Assembly (NCBI GenBank): GCA_964393115.1
Contig: CAYMST010000245.1
Coordinates: forward strand, 1-7,332
Direction: 5' to 3'
Source of the DNA: CAYMST01 sp964393115
GTDB taxonomy: Bacteria > Bacteroidota > Bacteroidia > Cytophagales > Cyclobacteriaceae
Length of the DNA: 7,332 nucleotides
The position numbers were made by a program, and so were the translations under genes. A model generated the notes under the pieces. That model saw nothing but the letters and a program-made list of their open reading frames with translations. It was not told where the DNA came from and made no database searches. The stretch's first letter is position 1; the number at the start of each line of letters is the position of its first letter. This document shows, in pieces, positions 1-6,918 of this stretch.

Positions 1-2
1 AG

Positions 3-3000
3 AGTAGTAGTAGTTTACCAAAAGGCCCTGTTGCTCGTACTAGAGCACCATTCAGCAGAAGTGATCTCTCGGATACAGAACTCGGATATATTCAAGACTT
101 GAGTAAGCAATCAAGTCATTCAAATGTAGATTCTAACTTTGAAGGCTCTGATGTCCTTTCTACACCATTTTTTGGTGACGTGTATGCCTACGATATGAAC
201 TCTTACTTCACCGGTAAGTTTGACCCATCAAATATTTCTACTCCAGAGCTCGTGGGTTACAGGGATTATTTATTGGACGATTTTGTCGATGGGGCTGCAG
301 TCTCGAAAGATGGACAATATATTATTGCCATTAGTGTCTCGGATAAGATTTTGGCGACTAATCTAGCTTCTGGTGAACAAGAGTTTCTTGGGTATTTAGC
401 TCCTGACATGGGAGGATTCTGGACTGGAATGGCACGAGATCCTTTTTCCGGGCAGTTGTACGCAAATACACTTAACTCAATTTACTCTATAGATGAGCAG
501 AGCTGGACGGCAGAATATATAGGTTCTGCGAATTACGGACAATTGGCTGACATAGCATTTGACGGTAATGGTCAGTTATATGGAATCGATGCGTTGGATG
601 ATCAGCTCCTTAAAATTAATAAGTTTACTGCCGAGTTTACCGTAATAGGTTATTTAGGCTATGTAGCCTATGGACCACAGGGCATGAGCTACGATCGTTT
701 TACGGATAGGATATATGTTTCTGCATATGGAGGTGTAGATCCTCAAATCAGATCGGTGGATCTGAATAGTGGTAATACAACCTATATTTCAGAGTTTGAC
801 TTAAATGATGTTGATGGATTCTACAGGGTGCCTTGGATCGAATTTGAAGGAAAAAATCCGCAAGTATTGACATTGAGCATTGATGCTGATACTATTCCAG
901 CAAATAGTTCTATATCCGTGGATTATAAAATCCAAAGTAATGGTTTGGCAAATGGGATACATCATTTAGAGATTGAGGTTGCCGAAATCGGAGCAGGTGA
1001 GATTGAAGTAGTACCCGTAACTTTAGATGTATATGGTAACGTTCCTGAGATATCCATCGAACAGCAGGAAATTATCTTTAACTATACAGAGATTGGTGAT
1101 GAGAAGCATGAATATCTTGAGATCAGTAATACTGGAAATGAGCTATTAATAATTGATTCGATAAAGTCGAGTGGCTCAAATTTTGTTACGCTGGAAGATG
1201 ATATGATTTTCATACCGTCCAAGGAAACTCTGCGTGTTCCAATAGCGTTCAGGCCAGATGAAGCTAAACTCTTCAATTCTAAATTGACGGTCTATAGCAA
1301 CTCGATAAATAGTGAAGTTGAAGAGGTTAAATTATTGGGCACTGGTATAATGCCAGCTAGTTCAGAATTCTTTTCTCCTTCTAGGATTTATGCTAGGTTA
1401 TCTCAGGATACCGTTCAAAGTTTTTCAGTGCGTATTGATAATTATTTGAATGATTCGACACAGTGGTTTGCATCATCATCTGACACTTCATTGGTTGAGA
1501 TGAAACTAGATTCGGGTGTTTTTATGAGTAGGAATGATTTTGACACGGTTCAATTGGATATTGATACCGAAGGTCTAGAAAGAGGTCGATATAGCACATT
1601 TGTTAATTTTAGTCTCTATGATAGTACAGGTAGTCAAATTGATGAACAAGTCTTACCTGTTTCCTTCGACGTCATTAATCGAGCACCAATTAGCATACAA
1701 GACTTAGGAATACCGACAGTACTTTCAGATTCGGGTAAAACCTGGTCAATCTCTCTGGCAGGAAAGTACCGGGATGAAGATGGAGACCCTGTCAAAATTT
1801 TAGCAGAATCTTCAGATAATACTAAATTCCAAGTTTCTATGAATGAAGACCTCTTAAGCCTTACCTTAGGAGATCCAGGACGTGCAAATCTAAAAATATC
1901 TTTTCAAGATACTTTTGGGGGAGTAAGTGTTAGAAATTTTGATATTTTGGTTAATGGATACCCATCAGTCAGCAAATCAATTGATAGTGTAGTCTTAAAC
2001 CTTGACAGCTTCTACAAAATCAATTTAGATGAGTATTTTGAGGATGTGGATAATACACTTGACTATACACTTCTAAATACTGTTGGTGATGGCACTGCTC
2101 TAACTTTAACATCAGATAATGAATTAATTATCTCAGGTAAGCACCCAGGTCTTGGAAAAGTAGAAATTTTGGCAACTGAACCATATGGCCAAGTTTCCCA
2201 AAATTTGAGTTACTATGTTAATAGTGCACCTATAATTGGTGAACTTATGGTTCCTGCGCTTTTGAACAGCAAAGAGCAGCTACTGAAGATATCAACTAAG
2301 GACTTAATTAGTGATATTGACCCTAATGACAGTTTTGTTGTAACTACTTCATCTAGTGACGAAGAGATAATAAGTTCAAGCTGGATAGAAGACACCTTAA
2401 TAGTCGAAGCGAAAACTTATGGAAGTGCTACTATATCATTGACCGTAACCGACCAGAACGGATTAGCTGCACATAAAAACTATGATGTTACGGTCAACAG
2501 TGAAGTTAGTTCATTGAAGTCGTTTGAGCATATGGTGCTTAAAGTAGGTGAGCAAGTGGAATTGACGTTACCGGAATATTTTGAAAATAAGGATGGAGAT
2601 ATTACCTATTCCGTAAGTGTCAATAAACCGGAGTTATTAAATTATTTTATTTCATCGACTGGTAAACTGATCTTACAAGGTCTTTCTGATGGTGATCTTG
2701 AGGTAATAGTTAAGGGAGCTGATGAGGCGTCGTTTGTTGAATCAAACTTCAAACTTACTATTGATGCATCTCCTCCACTTTCCATATCAAATAATAGTAT
2801 CACAGAGACGTGGGAGGCTTATCCGAATCCAGCAAAAGCAATTTTGAATATTAGATTCGGTGCAAAAACTAACCCTGTAAGCAGTTCATTTAAGATTCTG
2901 AATAGCATTGGTAGAGTGGTAATTGATTCACCAAAACTGTCTTATAGTAATGGAGTATATGCTGTTGATCTTGCAGGCATAAAAGAAGGCCATTATATAC

Positions 3001-3056
3001 TGATCATAAACACTGGCAATGGAGTTTATCATCAGAAATTCTTTAAAAGCAATTGA
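3..3056 (+). CDS. Large secreted multidomain protein with T9SS type A sorting domain (5'-partial)
   Basis: The frame is open from base 3 (SSSSLPKGPVARTRAPF...) with no stop, so the N-terminus, signal peptide and any catalytic domain lie outside the window. The in-frame TTG at 99 is not a convincing start. Residue numbers here count from that TTG. Residues 26-231 form five propeller-like blades. Residues 247-312 form an Ig-like strand set ending VPVTLDV. Residues 316-418 resemble an ASH/choice-of-anchor-D domain (LEISNTGNELL, then IAFRPDE, ending LLGTGI). Residues 420-526 are a further beta domain. Residues 527-889 are four tandem cadherin/dystroglycan-like modules, and 905-985 are a T9SS C-terminal domain with YPNP at 908-911. 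The product should cross the outer membrane through the type IX system and be anchored to or released from the surface. The VPVTLDV-to-ASH order is common downstream of subtilisin-like S8 peptidase domains in Bacteroidota, so a peptidase at the missing end is possible but unseen. It could equally be an adhesin. Secretion is well supported, function is not. Confidence 0.9.
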   Translation, partial: SSSSLPKGPVARTRAPFSRSDLSDTELGYIQDLSKQSSHSNVDSNFEGSDVLSTPFFGDVYAYDMNSYFTGKFDPSNISTPELVGYRDYLLDDFVDGAAVSKDGQYIIAISVSDKILATNLASGEQEFLGYLAPDMGGFWTGMARDPFSGQLYANTLNSIYSIDEQSWTAEYIGSANYGQLADIAFDGNGQLYGIDALDDQLLKINKFTAEFTVIGYLGYVAYGPQGMSYDRFTDRIYVSAYGGVDPQIRSVDLNSGNTTYISEFDLNDVDGFYRVPWIEFEGKNPQVLTLSIDADTIPANSSISVDYKIQSNGLANGIHHLEIEVAEIGAGEIEVVPVTLDVYGNVPEISIEQQEIIFNYTEIGDEKHEYLEISNTGNELLIIDSIKSSGSNFVTLEDDMIFIPSKETLRVPIAFRPDEAKLFNSKLTVYSNSINSEVEEVKLLGTGIMPASSEFFSPSRIYARLSQDTVQSFSVRIDNYLNDSTQWFASSSDTSLVEMKLDSGVFMSRNDFDTVQLDIDTEGLERGRYSTFVNFSLYDSTGSQIDEQVLPVSFDVINRAPISIQDLGIPTVLSDSGKTWSISLAGKYRDEDGDPVKILAESSDNTKFQVSMNEDLLSLTLGDPGRANLKISFQDTFGGVSVRNFDILVNGYPSVSKSIDSVVLNLDSFYKINLDEYFEDVDNTLDYTLLNTVGDGTALTLTSDNELIISGKHPGLGKVEILATEPYGQVSQNLSYYVNSAPIIGELMVPALLNSKEQLLKISTKDLISDIDPNDSFVVTTSSSDEEIISSSWIEDTLIVEAKTYGSATISLTVTDQNGLAAHKNYDVTVNSEVSSLKSFEHMVLKVGEQVELTLPEYFENKDGDITYSVSVNKPELLNYFISSTGKLILQGLSDGDLEVIVKGADEASFVESNFKLTIDASPPLSISNNSITETWEAYPNPAKAILNIRFGAKTNPVSSSFKILNSIGRVVIDSPKLSYSNGVYAVDLAGIKEGHYILIINTGNGVYHQKFFKSN
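174..791 (+). repeat. Five propeller-like blades in the secreted protein
   Basis: Five degenerate units each begin with a small residue followed by a hydrophobic-Tyr pair (GDVYAYD, GQYIIAI, GQLYANT, GQLYGID, DRIYVSA). Most end with Gly or Ser after a hydrophobic residue (ELVG, EFLG, EYIG, TVIG, TYIS). Counted from the TTG at 99, the units start at residues 26, 72, 118, 158 and 203, a period of 40-46 residues, as expected for beta-propeller blades. The fourth unit (LYGIDALDDQLLKIN, then TVIG) is the clearest and resembles DUF4394/NHL-like propeller repeats. A sixth blade or closing strand could be in the missing N-terminus. The fold is inferred from the pattern only. Confidence 0.6.
1677..2765 (+). 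repeat. Four tandem ~90-residue cadherin/dystroglycan-like modules
   Basis: Module boundaries fall at Asn527, Asn619, Asn708 and Asn800 (numbering from the TTG at 99), ending near residue 889, so spacings are 92, 89, 92 and about 89. Each boundary follows a strand ending in V/I-N (FDVINRAP, DILVNGYP, YYVNSAP, VTVNSEV). Each module has an early acidic turn resembling a calcium-binding loop: GKYRDEDGDP, EYFEDVDNT, DLISDIDPND and EYFENKDGD. These fit the putative-Ig/cadherin-like repeats of bacterial surface proteins, which usually act as stalks or adhesive spacers, often calcium-stabilised. The repeats are divergent at the DNA level, so this is an old duplication. Confidence 0.7.
2811..3053 (+). 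other. T9SS type A C-terminal sorting domain
   Basis: The last 81 residues have the order typical of Por secretion-system sorting domains. It opens with an aromatic and YPNP (WEAYPNPAKAILNIRF), continues with a central strand ending FKILNSIGRVV, then YAVDLAGIKEGHYILII, and closes with a short strand and a Lys-rich tail (HQKFFKSN). In the family, this domain is recognised by the outer-membrane T9SS translocon and removed or exchanged for a surface anchor. It marks the protein as exported and the host as Bacteroidota. Confidence 0.92.
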
Positions 3057-3091
3057 TGTTTTTTGATTTTTATTTGTTGACTTTCTAAATC

Positions 3092-3134
3092 AAATATTGG
3101 GCAGCTTAGTGTTTCTAGGTTGCTCAGTATTTTT
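3092..3134 (+). terminator. Rho-independent terminator of the secreted-protein gene
   Basis: Bases 3092-3109 pair with 3115-3132 as an uninterrupted 18-bp stem with four G-U wobbles and a five-base loop (TGTTT). The right arm runs straight into a T run (TATTTTTATAA). It begins 35 bases after the stop codon. The wobbles become A-C mismatches on the other strand, so the hairpin is strong only in plus-strand RNA, which matches the direction of the upstream gene. Confidence 0.85.
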
Positions 3135-3201
3135 ATAAGATAACTTTAATTACTGCCCAATCCAGTCGGGGGTCCGATTCAGCTCGAGGTATAAGTATAC
3201 C

Positions 3202-3257
3202 GGGAGTCGCACTCATCTACGCTTCAGTTGATTTTATTTGAGCACTCCCAACTTTTT
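3202..3257 (+). terminator. Possible second hairpin with T-tract
   Basis: GGGAGT at 3202-3207 is complementary to ACTCCC at 3244-3249, and five T residues follow at 3253-3257. The loop is long (36 bases) and contains an alternative ACTC that can pair locally with GAGT. It could be a backup terminator or part of a structured RNA. The long loop makes it weaker than the hairpin at 3092. Confidence 0.35.
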
Positions 3258-3334
3258 CGGCAGGCCCTACATAAATGAGGTGGTTTGAATGACTTATTAT
3301 CCACTTTCAAAATGGAACTTCATACCAGAAAGAG

Positions 3335-3365
3335 ATCACTCAAAATGAAGAAAAAATGAAGTGAT
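3335..3365 (-). terminator. Weak candidate terminator of the lysine operon
   Basis: Reading the minus strand, a short hairpin starts 10 bases after the aldehyde dehydrogenase stop codon. ATCACT pairs with AGTGAT, and two more pairs form after a one-base bulge around a T-rich loop. The trailing sequence (CTCTTTCTGG) is only modestly T-rich. It is the only plausible 3' structure close to the end of the operon, but the call is tentative. Confidence 0.3.
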
Positions 3366-3375
3366 AAATAGGTCT

Positions 3376-4932
3376 CTAACTGTTCCACTTAATCCCCTGC
3401 GCTAATGGAAGCTCTGTGCCCCAATTGATGGTACAAGTTTGCCGGCGCATATAGGCCTTCCAGGCATCAGATCCACTCTCACGGCCACCACCAGTTTCCT
3501 TTTCTCCACCGAAGGCTCCACCAATCTCTGCTCCTGATGTTCCAATGTTGACATTCGCTATACCGCAATCAGATCCGGAAACCGATAAAAAACGTTCGGT
3601 TTCTCGAATGTTTTGCGAAAATATAGCGCTAGATAATCCTTGTGGAACTTCGTTTTGAATCTCAATGGCTTCCTCCAGCTGTGAATATCTGATGAGGTAT
3701 AAAATGGGAGCAAAGGTTTCTGTCTGAATAATAGGCATTTGGCGGGTAGCCGTTACCAAAGTTGGCGATACATAGCAACCAGAGGGATATTCTTGACCAG
3801 ATAACAAGGCTCCACCAAATAGAATACGTCCACCTTGTTGTTTAGCTTCTTCTAAAGTGCGAAAATAGTTATCCACGGCGTCACTATCGATCAGCGGTCC
3901 CATATGATTTCGTTCATCTAAAGGGTTACCTACTTTAATTTGTGCATATGCCTTTCTTAGTTGCTCTACTACATTATCATATATATCGTCATGAACCAAT
4001 AGCCTGCGCGTAGTCGTGCAGCGCTGGCCGGCAGTACCACATGCCCCGAATACGATGGCTGGAATGGCTTGTTTAATATCAGCATTTAGGGTTAGGATGA
4101 TCGCATTATTACCGCCGAGTTCTAGAATGGACTTACCAAGTCTTTGTGCAACTGCTGTGGCCACAGAGACACCCATTTTAGTGCTTCCAGTGGCAGAAAC
4201 TAAGTTTATATTTTTGTCTGCTGCAATTAGTTTACCTATTTCAGCATTGCCCATAATTAAGCACGAAAGACCTTCGGGTAGTGCGTTTTCTTGCATGACT
4301 TCGCTAAATATTTTTTGGCAGATGATCGCCGTAAAAGGTGTTTTTTCAGAAGGTTTCCAGATGCATACATTTCCACACACCCATGCAATTGTAGCATTCC
4401 AGGCCCATACTGCTACGGGGAAGTTAAATGCCGATATAATGCCTACCAGACCTAAAGGGTGCCATTGCTCCAACATCCTGTGTTGCTCTCGTTCGGAATG
4501 CATTTGTAAGCCATGAAGCTGCCTGGATAATCCAGTGGCAAAATCACAGATGTCAATCATCTCTTGTACCTCTCCTAGCCCCTCCTGTAAGCTTTTCCCC
4601 ATTTCATAACTCACCAACATGCCCAGCTTATCTTTGTAGTGTCGAAGCTTCTGACCAAACTGACGCACGATCTCACCACGTCTCGGAGCAGGAACATTTT
4701 TCCATTCTGCAAAAGCTTGTTGTGCGGTCTTCAGTATTCTATTATAATCATCTGGTATCGCATATGATACGGAGCCAATGGAAATGTCATCGACTGGGGA
4801 TTTTATCTCTATACGCTCTCCGTCACCTTTCCACCACAAAGTGCCAGAACTAATCTCTCCTACTCTTTCCGTTATATGAAGTTCCTCAAACAAGGATACT
4901 ATATTATGATCTATTACGCGGTTAGTCGTCAT
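3376..4932 (-). CDS. amaB: ALDH7 (antiquitin-type) piperideine-6-carboxylate / aminoadipate-semialdehyde dehydrogenase
   Basis: This cytosolic NAD(P)-dependent enzyme should oxidise 2-aminoadipate 6-semialdehyde, in equilibrium with piperideine-6-carboxylate, to 2-aminoadipate in lysine breakdown. Residues count from the ATG at 4932. Visible elements are Asn170 in SAFNFP, Lys193 in WKPSEK, the cofactor turn ATGSTKMG, general base Glu271 in LELGG, nucleophile Cys305 in GQRC and Glu405 in QTETFAP. The C-terminal stretch GGEKETGGGRESGSDAWK and the LPLAQGIKW tail are near-diagnostic of ALDH7. The Arg before the catalytic Cys is, in human ALDH7A1, associated with holding the aminoadipate carboxylate. 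At 518 residues it matches the family's roughly 510. A TTG two codons upstream (4938) is possible, but the ATG is preferred. It is the last gene of the operon, 17 bases after the DUF1338 stop, with no clear ribosome-binding site. Family assignment is very secure, and the lysine role is supported by both neighbours. Confidence 0.95.
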   Translation of the reverse strand: MTTNRVIDHNIVSLFEELHITERVGEISSGTLWWKGDGERIEIKSPVDDISIGSVSYAIPDDYNRILKTAQQAFAEWKNVPAPRRGEIVRQFGQKLRHYKDKLGMLVSYEMGKSLQEGLGEVQEMIDICDFATGLSRQLHGLQMHSEREQHRMLEQWHPLGLVGIISAFNFPVAVWAWNATIAWVCGNVCIWKPSEKTPFTAIICQKIFSEVMQENALPEGLSCLIMGNAEIGKLIAADKNINLVSATGSTKMGVSVATAVAQRLGKSILELGGNNAIILTLNADIKQAIPAIVFGACGTAGQRCTTTRRLLVHDDIYDNVVEQLRKAYAQIKVGNPLDERNHMGPLIDSDAVDNYFRTLEEAKQQGGRILFGGALLSGQEYPSGCYVSPTLVTATRQMPIIQTETFAPILYLIRYSQLEEAIEIQNEVPQGLSSAIFSQNIRETERFLSVSGSDCGIANVNIGTSGAEIGGAFGGEKETGGGRESGSDAWKAYMRRQTCTINWGTELPLAQGIKWNS

Positions 4933-4949
4933 GGTCAATTGATTTAAGT

Positions 4950-5852
4950 CTATGATCGTTGTACTTGGCTTTGGTAAGTACTTTCAAATATTTTATCAGC
5001 ATTACCCACTTCAAAACCGTCCCTTCTATGTTTTCGTAGAATATTTGCTAAATGCTTAAACGCTGGTAAAGCCCTTCTTTCGGCAAATTCAACATAACTA
5101 GTGGGAATCATCATTTCTTGACCGTCGCTGAAACGAGCCATTATTTTATGGGCAATAGTACTACTTTGATGCAATAAGTTATCCTGACTTTTCTTGATGA
5201 CCCCACCTGAATCATTGAGTTTTATACCTATGTCAATTAAAAAATCATTAAAGACCTTTAGAGCACTAAATTCTCCTTTTAGCGTATGAACACTAATGGT
5301 ATAATGGTTTAGATAGTAGCGATTGTAAATAACCCATGCTGCGTATTCACTCTCAGCTTGGAGGTCCATATAATCTTTGAGACTTGGCAGTTGCCATAAT
5401 GAGGCGTGAAGAAAATCGGTGACTTGATGAGGATCGTTGAGATCGATTTTTAAAAGAGGGTCTTCTTCAATGGGTTTTGTGTATTTGCGTATGATTTCTA
5501 CAACTTTTGGTGATAACTCTTCTACGCAGAGTTCGCTAAGGAACACCCTAGGATACTTATGATGAGGAGGCGAATACCAGTAGGCGGCTACTTTCTTTTG
5601 TTGGAAGTAGTAGTAGTCTCTCTTTTCATATCCATGTTGTAAAAATATTTTCTCTAACGACTGGATGCCTAAGTTGGGAACTCCGAGAGTCCTAAAGGCC
5701 ACATGATCATTGACAATATCTCGTTGAGAATTGATGATTCCTCTGGTGACCATGGCGTTTGTGATCTTTTGTACGTCGGGAACATTTTTTTGATAGCTCT
5801 CAAAAAGCCCATTAAATACGATGTCCAAAAATTGTCCAGATTCAAAAATCAT
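4950..5852 (-). CDS. DUF1338 protein, probable 2-oxoadipate dioxygenase/decarboxylase (HglS/FLO7-like, short form)
   Basis: Enzymes of this family (HglS of Pseudomonas putida, plant FLO7) use Fe(II) and O2 to turn 2-oxoadipate into D-2-hydroxyglutarate and CO2. Family motifs seen are NDHVAFRT at 48-55, FLSELCVEEL at 104-113, NHYTISVH at 182-189, GGVIKKSQDNLLHQSST around 216-232, and YVEFAERR at 253-260. By analogy with HglS the metal ligands would be His50, His183 and Glu255. Arg54 sits four residues after the first His, the same spacing as the substrate-binding His-Arg pair of HglS. At 300 residues it is much shorter than HglS/YdcJ (about 450), so it belongs to the compact branch. The ATG at 5852 follows the upstream stop by only 7 bases, and the AGG overlapping that stop is the sole Shine-Dalgarno-like sequence. 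A dehydrogenase upstream and ALDH7 downstream place it in lysine catabolism. The reaction is inferred from family and context. Confidence 0.9.
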   Translation of the reverse strand: MIFESGQFLDIVFNGLFESYQKNVPDVQKITNAMVTRGIINSQRDIVNDHVAFRTLGVPNLGIQSLEKIFLQHGYEKRDYYYFQQKKVAAYWYSPPHHKYPRVFLSELCVEELSPKVVEIIRKYTKPIEEDPLLKIDLNDPHQVTDFLHASLWQLPSLKDYMDLQAESEYAAWVIYNRYYLNHYTISVHTLKGEFSALKVFNDFLIDIGIKLNDSGGVIKKSQDNLLHQSSTIAHKIMARFSDGQEMMIPTSYVEFAERRALPAFKHLANILRKHRRDGFEVGNADKIFESTYQSQVQRS

Positions 5853-5859
5853 CTTTTAC

Positions 5860-6918
5860 CTATTTAAACAATTGTCCATTGTGTGTTTTTAGAAATTGGT
5901 CAAAGTCTACTTCCTCTTGTTTAATAAATCCTTTCTGTGGTAATGTACCATCAGCCACCATTTCTACAATAGCCGCTACAGATGCTGAAGTCGTCCAGGA
6001 AATGGCTCTCCACATATTTCCTTGGATGGGTAGTGGATGAAAGGCCTTGTAGTACTCTTGCCTGAGTAGTTGATCACCTTGCCAACCTTCAACTACCGCA
6101 TAAACGTATACGACGTCTGCGGATACAGGTGGTTTTGCATTTTCTAAGATGGCTTTTAGATTACCGATATCGTCTTTGAGGATCAATTCGTAGAAAAGAA
6201 ACTTCATGAGCTTCTGATGTCCAGGGTAGCGAATAGATTTATAGTTTAGCGTGTCTACCTTCCCTTCAAAAGTTTCACACATTGTACCCAATCCTCCTGA
6301 GGTCGAAAATGCCTCGAACTCCTGTCCATCGACGTTTATGTTTTCGAGTCCCTCAAGAGAAGGCACCATTTTGCGAATGCCGTTATGAATCACCTCGGCA
6401 TCTTTGATATACTCATTGATGACTCCTTCTGGGGACCAGGTAAACGAATAAGCCATTTGTCCATTAGGATATCTCGGTAAAGCGCCTACCCGTAGCTCTA
6501 TATCTCTAAGTTTAGTAAACTGCTTGGTAAGATGTGTACCAACAATACCGATTAAACCTGGGGCCAAACCACACTGTGGGGCCAGTACGCTATTCGAATC
6601 TTTAGCTAAATCACGTATGTAAGTAGTCGTATCAACATCCTCTGTGAGGTCGAAATAATGAACGCCACAATCGCGAGCTATTTTAGCAACCTTTTTGTTC
6701 AGAAAAAACGGAAGCGCTGATACAACCGCATCATGTTGCGCCAATATATCAACGAGTACCACTTCTGAAGTCACATCACCTTCTATAATTTTGAAAGGCA
6801 AGTCGTAGTTATAGTGTGGCTTTCGTTTATCCAGACCAGTTACCTCAAACTGCTTGCTCAGTAAAAGTCCAACCAAGGGTCCGACTTTACCCATTCCTAA
6901 AACTAATACTTTCTTCAT
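5860..6918 (-). CDS. Saccharopine dehydrogenase-family oxidoreductase, probable L-lysine 6-dehydrogenase
   Basis: The N-terminus is a Rossmann fold with VLVLGMGKVG (glycines 8, 10 and 13). Asp30 at the end of the second strand suggests NAD rather than NADP. A typical saccharopine-dehydrogenase C-terminal domain follows, with CGLAPGLIGIVG at 116-127, VGALPRYP at 144-151, SPEGVINEY at 162-170, EAFSTSGG at 202-209, and LNYKSIRYPGH at 224-234. The last two motifs and the EGV..EY element resemble bacterial lysine 6-dehydrogenase, which converts L-lysine directly to 2-aminoadipate 6-semialdehyde/piperideine-6-carboxylate. That product is the substrate of the ALDH7 encoded two genes on. The alternative is a saccharopine dehydrogenase (glutamate-forming), which would need a lysine-ketoglutarate reductase not seen here. 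At 352 residues it is close to the single-domain family size. It is the first gene of the operon and starts at a clear ATG without a Shine-Dalgarno sequence. Family is secure, exact substrate is moderate. Confidence 0.88.
   Translation of the reverse strand: MKKVLVLGMGKVGPLVGLLLSKQFEVTGLDKRKPHYNYDLPFKIIEGDVTSEVVLVDILAQHDAVVSALPFFLNKKVAKIARDCGVHYFDLTEDVDTTTYIRDLAKDSNSVLAPQCGLAPGLIGIVGTHLTKQFTKLRDIELRVGALPRYPNGQMAYSFTWSPEGVINEYIKDAEVIHNGIRKMVPSLEGLENINVDGQEFEAFSTSGGLGTMCETFEGKVDTLNYKSIRYPGHQKLMKFLFYELILKDDIGNLKAILENAKPPVSADVVYVYAVVEGWQGDQLLRQEYYKAFHPLPIQGNMWRAISWTTSASVAAIVEMVADGTLPQKGFIKQEEVDFDQFLKTHNGQLFK

Larger units (their letters stand above)
3057..3375. other. Convergent intergenic region without a gene
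   Basis: These 319 bases lie between two convergent stop codons, and no convincing open reading frame was found on either strand. The first 80 bases are AT-rich and hold the terminator of the secreted-protein gene. Bases from about 3153 to 3265 are visibly richer in G+C and contain several inverted repeats. They include GGTATA-AG-TATACC at 3188-3201, GGGAGT/ACTCCC at 3202-3207 and 3244-3249, and a competing GAGT-CGC-ACTC at 3204-3214. The last 85 bases are again AT-rich with a weak hairpin. No insertion-sequence ends, CRISPR repeats or complete tRNA were recognised. Confidence 0.8.

Noticed and set aside
3..14. AGT trinucleotide run, seen again around 5607-5616
   Set aside because: These are in-frame Ser codons in one gene and antisense Tyr codons in the other. 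Four or fewer units are not a meaningful microsatellite.
1082..1276. A 64-codon minus-strand frame inside the secreted-protein gene, and a similar 60-codon one at 2213-2395
   Set aside because: Both are antisense to clear domain-coding sequence, low in complexity (Ser/Ile-rich), and lack any sign of translation.
3096..3161. Perfect 9-bp inverted repeat ATTGGGCAG / CTGCCCAAT that could compete with the terminator stem
   Set aside because: The competing arm lies downstream of the terminator's T-tract, so it would be transcribed too late to act as an antiterminator. There is also no gene downstream on that strand to regulate.
3165..3190. GGGGGTCCGATTC, resembling the T-arm of a tRNA
   Set aside because: The complementary C-rich strand of the T-stem is missing, no acceptor stem or anticodon arm can be built around it on either strand, and no CCA end follows.
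4016..4516. A 166-codon reading frame on the plus strand inside the aldehyde dehydrogenase gene
   Set aside because: It lies wholly antisense to a gene with intact catalytic motifs and its translation shows no recognisable family features.
4933..4938. TTG start two codons upstream of the aldehyde dehydrogenase ATG
   Set aside because: The ATG at 4932 gives a normal ALDH7 length, and nothing upstream favours a rare start codon.
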